Below the pieces are notes generated by a model, which searched no databases, was not told the origin of the DNA, and saw nothing but the letters and a program-made list of their open reading frames with translations. From Orbilia blumenaviensis (Eukaryota > Ascomycota > Orbiliomycetes > Orbiliales > Orbiliaceae), in assembly GCA_036872755.1 (NCBI GenBank), contig JAVHNS010000006.1:1-64000 (forward strand): a stretch of 64,000 nucleotides of DNA, given 5' to 3'. This document shows, one piece after another, positions 60,073 through 64,000 of the stretch. The position numbers and the translations under genes are program-made. How positions within the stretch are numbered: the stretch's first letter is position 1; every line of letters begins with the position of its first letter.

Positions 60073-60355
60073 CACTTCCAAGTCGATAGCACTTCCCTTC
60101 GTCGTGTATCAGACCAGGGAGCTGACGCGCCAAGATTCCAGCAGTCAAGAACGCAACAGCTGTAACCGGGTGTTTCGATGTAGGTAGATCTTGATTCGAG
60201 GGATGCACCAGCTTTAGAGCTCGAGTTCATAGAACTCAAAACAAATTATAGAGATTTAAGAAGTATTCTTGTCTTTCGGTGATGTGATCTGGCCATAGCA
60301 TACCAATTGTAGTTGCGAGTTCTTATTTTAACGCCGCCAATCATGTTGATACACG

Positions 60356-60592
60356 ATGGATCCTTTCACAGCCTTCGGACTTCTCATTATCCCGACTTCA
60401 TTCGCACTGGATTTCCGTAGCAATAGATGTAACTACCAGAACAAACCCATCCTCAATAGGATATTGGAGTCGAACTCCTGCGGTTTAAGCGAGTTGTGGT
60501 CTTGGCAAAAAATGCTGTCCGATTTTTTGAATTGCCGAGCCTTCCAAAGATTCTATCGATTCCAATCGTCAATTAAGTGTTGCTGCCCGTGA
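60356..60592 (+). pseudogene. Possible decayed start of a Helo-like/STAND gene
   Basis: The 78-codon ORF begins MDPFTAFGLL, the standard opening of fungal STAND N-terminal domains (MDPFTAFGL...), but the rest does not follow the family and stops soon. Other frames downstream show no clear continuation. It stands 284 bp from, and divergent to, the start of the NACHT-ankyrin gene. Probably a relic of a related gene; confidence is low because only ten residues support it. Confidence 0.35.
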
Positions 60593-62184
60593 AACTTATT
60601 AACATACAGCGTCACTTGCTTTCGTCTTCGGCTAGTTAAAGGCTACCTCTAAATCGGGCCCAGTCTATCGACCGAAATGGCACACTCAAGCTCTCGAATA
60701 AGTGCGGATTTTCAATGTCAAAAGCTTCCTTACCTAGAATAAATCGGGTAGCTAGTAGAAACCAATAGGCAATGACTGTTTGCAGCCTCTCATGTCTTTG
60801 TTCAAAGAAAGGGCGTACCATGCTAAAACTAGGTGGGCGATTTATGAAAACAGGGCAACTCATCTAACAGGGAATACACGTCGTGCGCCGATAGGTTCCA
60901 GTAACCTAGAATATTGTTCGCCGCTAAACGAAAAACATAGTTATAGATATGTACATCTGTTGTACCTAAAAGAATTTGAACAAACCAAGAGAATATAGCT
61001 GATGGAACAAATCGAAAGAAGCTGCATAGGTAAATACCAGAGAGCCATCTTTAACCGGGTGAGGTTTGGAACCATCTGTATTTGCAATACACACTTGCGT
61101 CCGAGCTTCGTCTTACCTTACGGGGTATTAACTACTAAAACCGGGTACTAGTCTTAAAATCAAAATCGTCACTTTTTTTATACATACTATGCCAGAGGTC
61201 TCTAGCCTCTCTTCTATGAGCACTCATTACCTTTGCTCTGTCAAGCATGACTCCGATCCAAGATGGACGATGAATTAAGAACTCGATGAAACTATGCAAT
61301 TCTTGTAAAAGCGCCAAATCAGGGGTGCGGCTGTCTTAAGCGAGGAGTATCTTGACAGCAAAACGAAAGACAGCCGAAATCAGAAGACACGCGCTGGTCT
61401 GTCTCTATGCGCAAGTATAATATAAAAATCCCCTCCAGGTCATAGGATATGAGAGATTAGAGGTTTCAATCTAGATGTAAATCTGGACATTTACAACGTC
61501 ATTTAGACCAAGGGTATATATGAATCGCTCTAAGACCATTCTCCTACAGAGTCAAAATCGTTTTCCCAGTTTCGCGTAACTGTTATCCATCGATTTTGTT
61601 ACCAACGAGACAAATGTTGGTCACTTTGTTGGTTAAGGGCAAACGCTTTTCTAAGGATAGCATCGGATTATCGACTAACATTCCCAAAGAATTACATGCA
61701 GCTACCACCAAGTCTTGTACTTTGATGCATAAGACAGTCTTTCGATAGACCCCAAAAGCAGTCTCCCTCTGCTGTTAGAATAATTTAGAATATCTACGAA
61801 AACTCCAAATTGAAACCAATGCTTATCAAATTGGCTATACGATCATTAAGAAGATAAATACTAATCCATAGCTGATTCACAGCTTTAACATCTTGTCTAC
61901 ATCTGGACCTCGTCATTCTATGGTTAGTCCGACCCAGTCAAGGAATGTCACTTCTGAAGTACGTAATTAATAACTGCTTACAGGGTGATTGGTATGGCCT
62001 AATACTTACAACAATCTAAGTCTTTCTTGGCAACGCGGGGTACAGACGGAAAGCAAAGGCATACAAAGCCACAAGACGGGCTATATTAATGCAACCGGAT
62101 GCTCCCCTAGAGACGCAATAACTTTTAAAGTTCAAGCGAAATCTAGTTCAGACAAGCGTAAAGGCTCGCCGGCCAAACAGCAAG
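60593..62184. other. Spacer, no gene seen
   Basis: Short ORFs of 60-84 codons without motifs. Contains one truncated copy of the solo-LTR family (61181-61243) and the promoter of the MetX-like gene. Confidence 0.5.
61181..61243 (+). mobile_element. 5'-truncated copy of the solo-LTR family
   Basis: TACTATGCCAGAGGTCTC through ACCTTTGCTCTGTCA matches the 3' two thirds of the family (copies at 12963, 18485 and 50434). The TGTTAG start is missing or unrecognisable. Confidence 0.7.
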
Positions 62185-63357
62185 ATGCTAGAAGACGAAC
62201 TTCAAACCCTTACAATCGAGCACCGCGATTACAAAGCCTATGATTTAGGCGACTTCAAGCTGCAAAATGGCTCTGTTTTACCAGGAGCGTGGATAGCCTA
62301 CAAAACATTTGGAGCTCCAGAGTCACCAGCTATTTTGTATCCATCATGGTACTCCGGACTCATCACGGATAATGAATGGCTCATTGGTGAAGATAAGGCT
62401 CTGAATCCTCAGAAGTACTATATCATTATCACAGCTCTGTTTGGTAATGGGCAGTCGATCTCTCCATCAAATTCCAAGATAACCCCCTTTCCAAACGTTA
62501 CTATGTACGATAACGTTCGAGCGCAGCACCAACTTCTAACCTGTAATTTGGGTGTTACGCACCTCCGTTGTGTTACTGGTTGGTCTATGGGGGCTGGACA
62601 AACATTCCAATGGGCTTCTCAATACCCAGAATTTATGGATATTTGTGTGCCTTTCTGTGGTTCAGCGAGAACATCGATCCATAACCAGGTTTTTCTCGAA
62701 GGAGTGAAATCTGCGCTTCTAGCTGGAAAAGGAATATCGTCTGCAGGAAGTAAGTGTGGCCGCATCGAGCTGCGAGATAGTTCCGAAGGCCGTGTGTGGA
62801 CCGCACAGGAGAAAGTTGTCGGGCTCAAGGCATTTGCCCGGGTGTACGCCGGCTGGGGGTTTAGTCAAGCTTTTTACCGACAAAGGTTATACGAAACAGC
62901 GTACGGGGCGAAAGACTTGGAGGACTTTATGATAAACTTTTGGGAAAAGTGGGCCCTGCAAAAGGATCCAGAAAACCTTCTTGTTATGCTGCATACCTGG
63001 CAAGCGGCGGATATCAGCCTCCAGGAACCCTACAACGGGAACTTTGAAAAGGCCCTTGCCGCTATCAGAGCCAAAACTCTCGTGCTGCCAGGCAAAACAG
63101 ATTTATATTTCCCGTAAGTCAAGAGCTCAACATTTGAATTAATGGTGTACCTGACTCCTCTCCATTAATATAGGCCTGAGGACTCGGAGTACGAGGTTCA
63201 GAATATGGAATCAGGTGTGGGAGAGTTAGACATCTACCCATCTATTTGGGGACATTGGGCTGGTGGCCCACCTGGGAATATGGAGGATGTTAAGTGGTTG
63301 GATGAAAGACTCAATAAAATGCTCAGAGATACACCAAAACCCAATTTTCCACGTTGA
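62185..63357 (+). CDS. Alpha/beta hydrolase of the homoserine O-acetyltransferase (MetX)-like family
   Basis: Model: exon 1 62185-63113, intron 63114-63173 (60 nt, GTAAGT..ATATAG, CTGAC branch), exon 2 63174-63357; ~370 aa. The start is the first ATG of the open frame. Nucleophile elbow GWSMG places Ser at 134. AYKTFG at ~39-44 and ALFGNGQS at ~84-91 are family landmarks. Asp306 (GKTDLYF) and His337 (WGHWAGGP) complete a Ser-Asp-His triad, and the His is supplied only by exon 2. The protein is shorter than true homoserine acetyltransferases (~450-500 aa in fungi) and belongs with the shorter MetX-like esterase/acyltransferase group; substrate unknown. It is convergent with the oxidoreductase to its right. 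Confidence 0.87.
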
Positions 63358-63528
63358 TACGGATACTGCACTCTTAAATTAAAACCTTTTTTTCTTTTCA
63401 GTAATGTGACCCTCATTGACAAGCTGTCAACCGCGACCCTCGACTAAATTCCCGACGCCGTAGAAAAACACTTAAGTACTTGTGCCTATAATTACATGTG
63501 TTGCGGTGAGAGTATGGAGTGTAGCTAT
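63358..63528. other. Short spacer between convergent genes
   Basis: 171 bp separating the stop codons of the MetX-like and oxidoreductase genes. Nothing else is seen. Confidence 0.7.
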
Positions 63529-64000
63529 TCAATTCACATCCATCAATGAGCCCCAATAATTTTCTGGGTCCCATTGTTTCTTAATCTTTAGTAGCTTTTC
63601 GATCCTGTCCTGCTGTCCAAATAGACTCTCCAATGGTTCGTGCAAACCAGAGAAGGCTGGATAGGATTGGATTTTCCCTGGCCTGCAACACTTCTGGATC
63701 CAGATGTTGCGGACCGACTGTGCGAAAGCGTCCGCCCGAATATCTAGTGTCTCATCTGTGTACCAAGGAACGCATATCCTGCAAAACGATAGTTAGAGGG
63801 AAATCTTTGTTCTTAATGGGCACAGGGGCGGGAACTTTAAGGGAGAAGACTTACACTTCATATTTGCTGTCACGGTGCGCAAACGCCGCATTCTCTGCTG
63901 GTGTGGACAGTGTTTTGGCTTTAGGATAACATTCGGCGACCATGACGGTTCGAGTTGCGTCTGGGTTTTCATTCAAGAAGTGCACATAAAGGTCCCAAAT
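63529..64000 (-). CDS. FAD-linked (berberine-bridge type) oxidoreductase, C-terminal part, runs off the window
   Basis: Minus strand: last exon 63778-63529, intron 63854-63779 (76 nt, GTAAGT..TTGCAG), preceding exon 63855 to beyond 64000. The visible ~131 residues end YPAFSGLHEPLESLFGQ, then KLLKIKKQWDPENYWG near the stop. This is the C-terminal BBE segment of FAD-binding-4/berberine-bridge oxidoreductases (N/H.PLE.LFG and K..WDP signatures). The FAD-binding domain and any signal peptide lie outside the window. Such enzymes oxidise alcohols, sugars or secondary metabolites; the substrate here cannot be told. Confidence 0.85.

Overview
The window is the left end of a chromosome of a filamentous ascomycete-like fungus. 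It opens with the C-rich telomere strand (CCCTAA/CCCTAAA). Genes carry 48-150 nt introns with GT..AG ends and CTAAC/CTRAY branch points. The gene content (NACHT-ankyrin NLR-like protein, STAND-type fungal N-terminal domain fused to ankyrins, telomere-linked RecQ-like helicases, MetX-like hydrolase, berberine-bridge oxidoreductase) is typical of Pezizomycotina subtelomeres. No species call is possible from the sequence alone.

Layout. (1) 1-152: telomere. (2) 153-2458: T-rich tract; the whole first 2458 nt of the + strand contain a single G (position 2268). (3) 2455-2870: ~62-bp tandem repeat. (4) 3.3-25.5 kb: about 22 kb with no gene I can defend, only degenerate minisatellites, foldbacks and a solo LTR with target-site duplication. 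(5) 25.5-41.1 kb: a helicase locus with two head-to-head paralogues and a third gene. The rightward gene (30168-34856, 3 exons, ~1519 aa) joins N-terminal zinc fingers, a tyrosine-recombinase-like domain (R628, R747, H782, Y791) and a complete RecQ-type helicase. The leftward gene (29307-25517, 2 exons, ~1239 aa) has the same architecture, but its recombinase residues and the ATP-binding helicase lobe are lost while the zinc sites are kept. Directly downstream of the rightward gene lies a 4.7-kb array of nine near-perfect 20-bp palindromes arranged in two higher-order repeats. A small gene (39981-41146) follows; it shares a CX2CX9HX3C knuckle with the helicase tails. (6) 41.1-43.7 kb: minisatellites, including a TGTCCCAAACAA repeat and three ~340-415-bp units, each carrying CACGTG. 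(7) 43.7-64 kb: ordinary subtelomeric accessory genes: an ankyrin protein with an apparent frameshift, a secreted 433-aa protein, a decayed Trk potassium-transporter pseudogene, a 349-aa unknown protein, a NACHT-ankyrin protein with two tiny 5' exons, a MetX-like hydrolase, and the 3' end of a FAD-linked oxidoreductase.

How the parts may work together (inference). The recombinase-helicase gene, its degenerate partner, the zinc-knuckle protein and the adjacent palindrome array form a compact unit next to a chromosome end. It could be a mobile or telomere-maintaining element whose recombinase acts on the palindromes. The ankyrin and NLR genes are the usual fast-evolving self/non-self recognition repertoire. 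Exon joins were deduced by hand from splice signals and reading frame and have not been tested against RNA.
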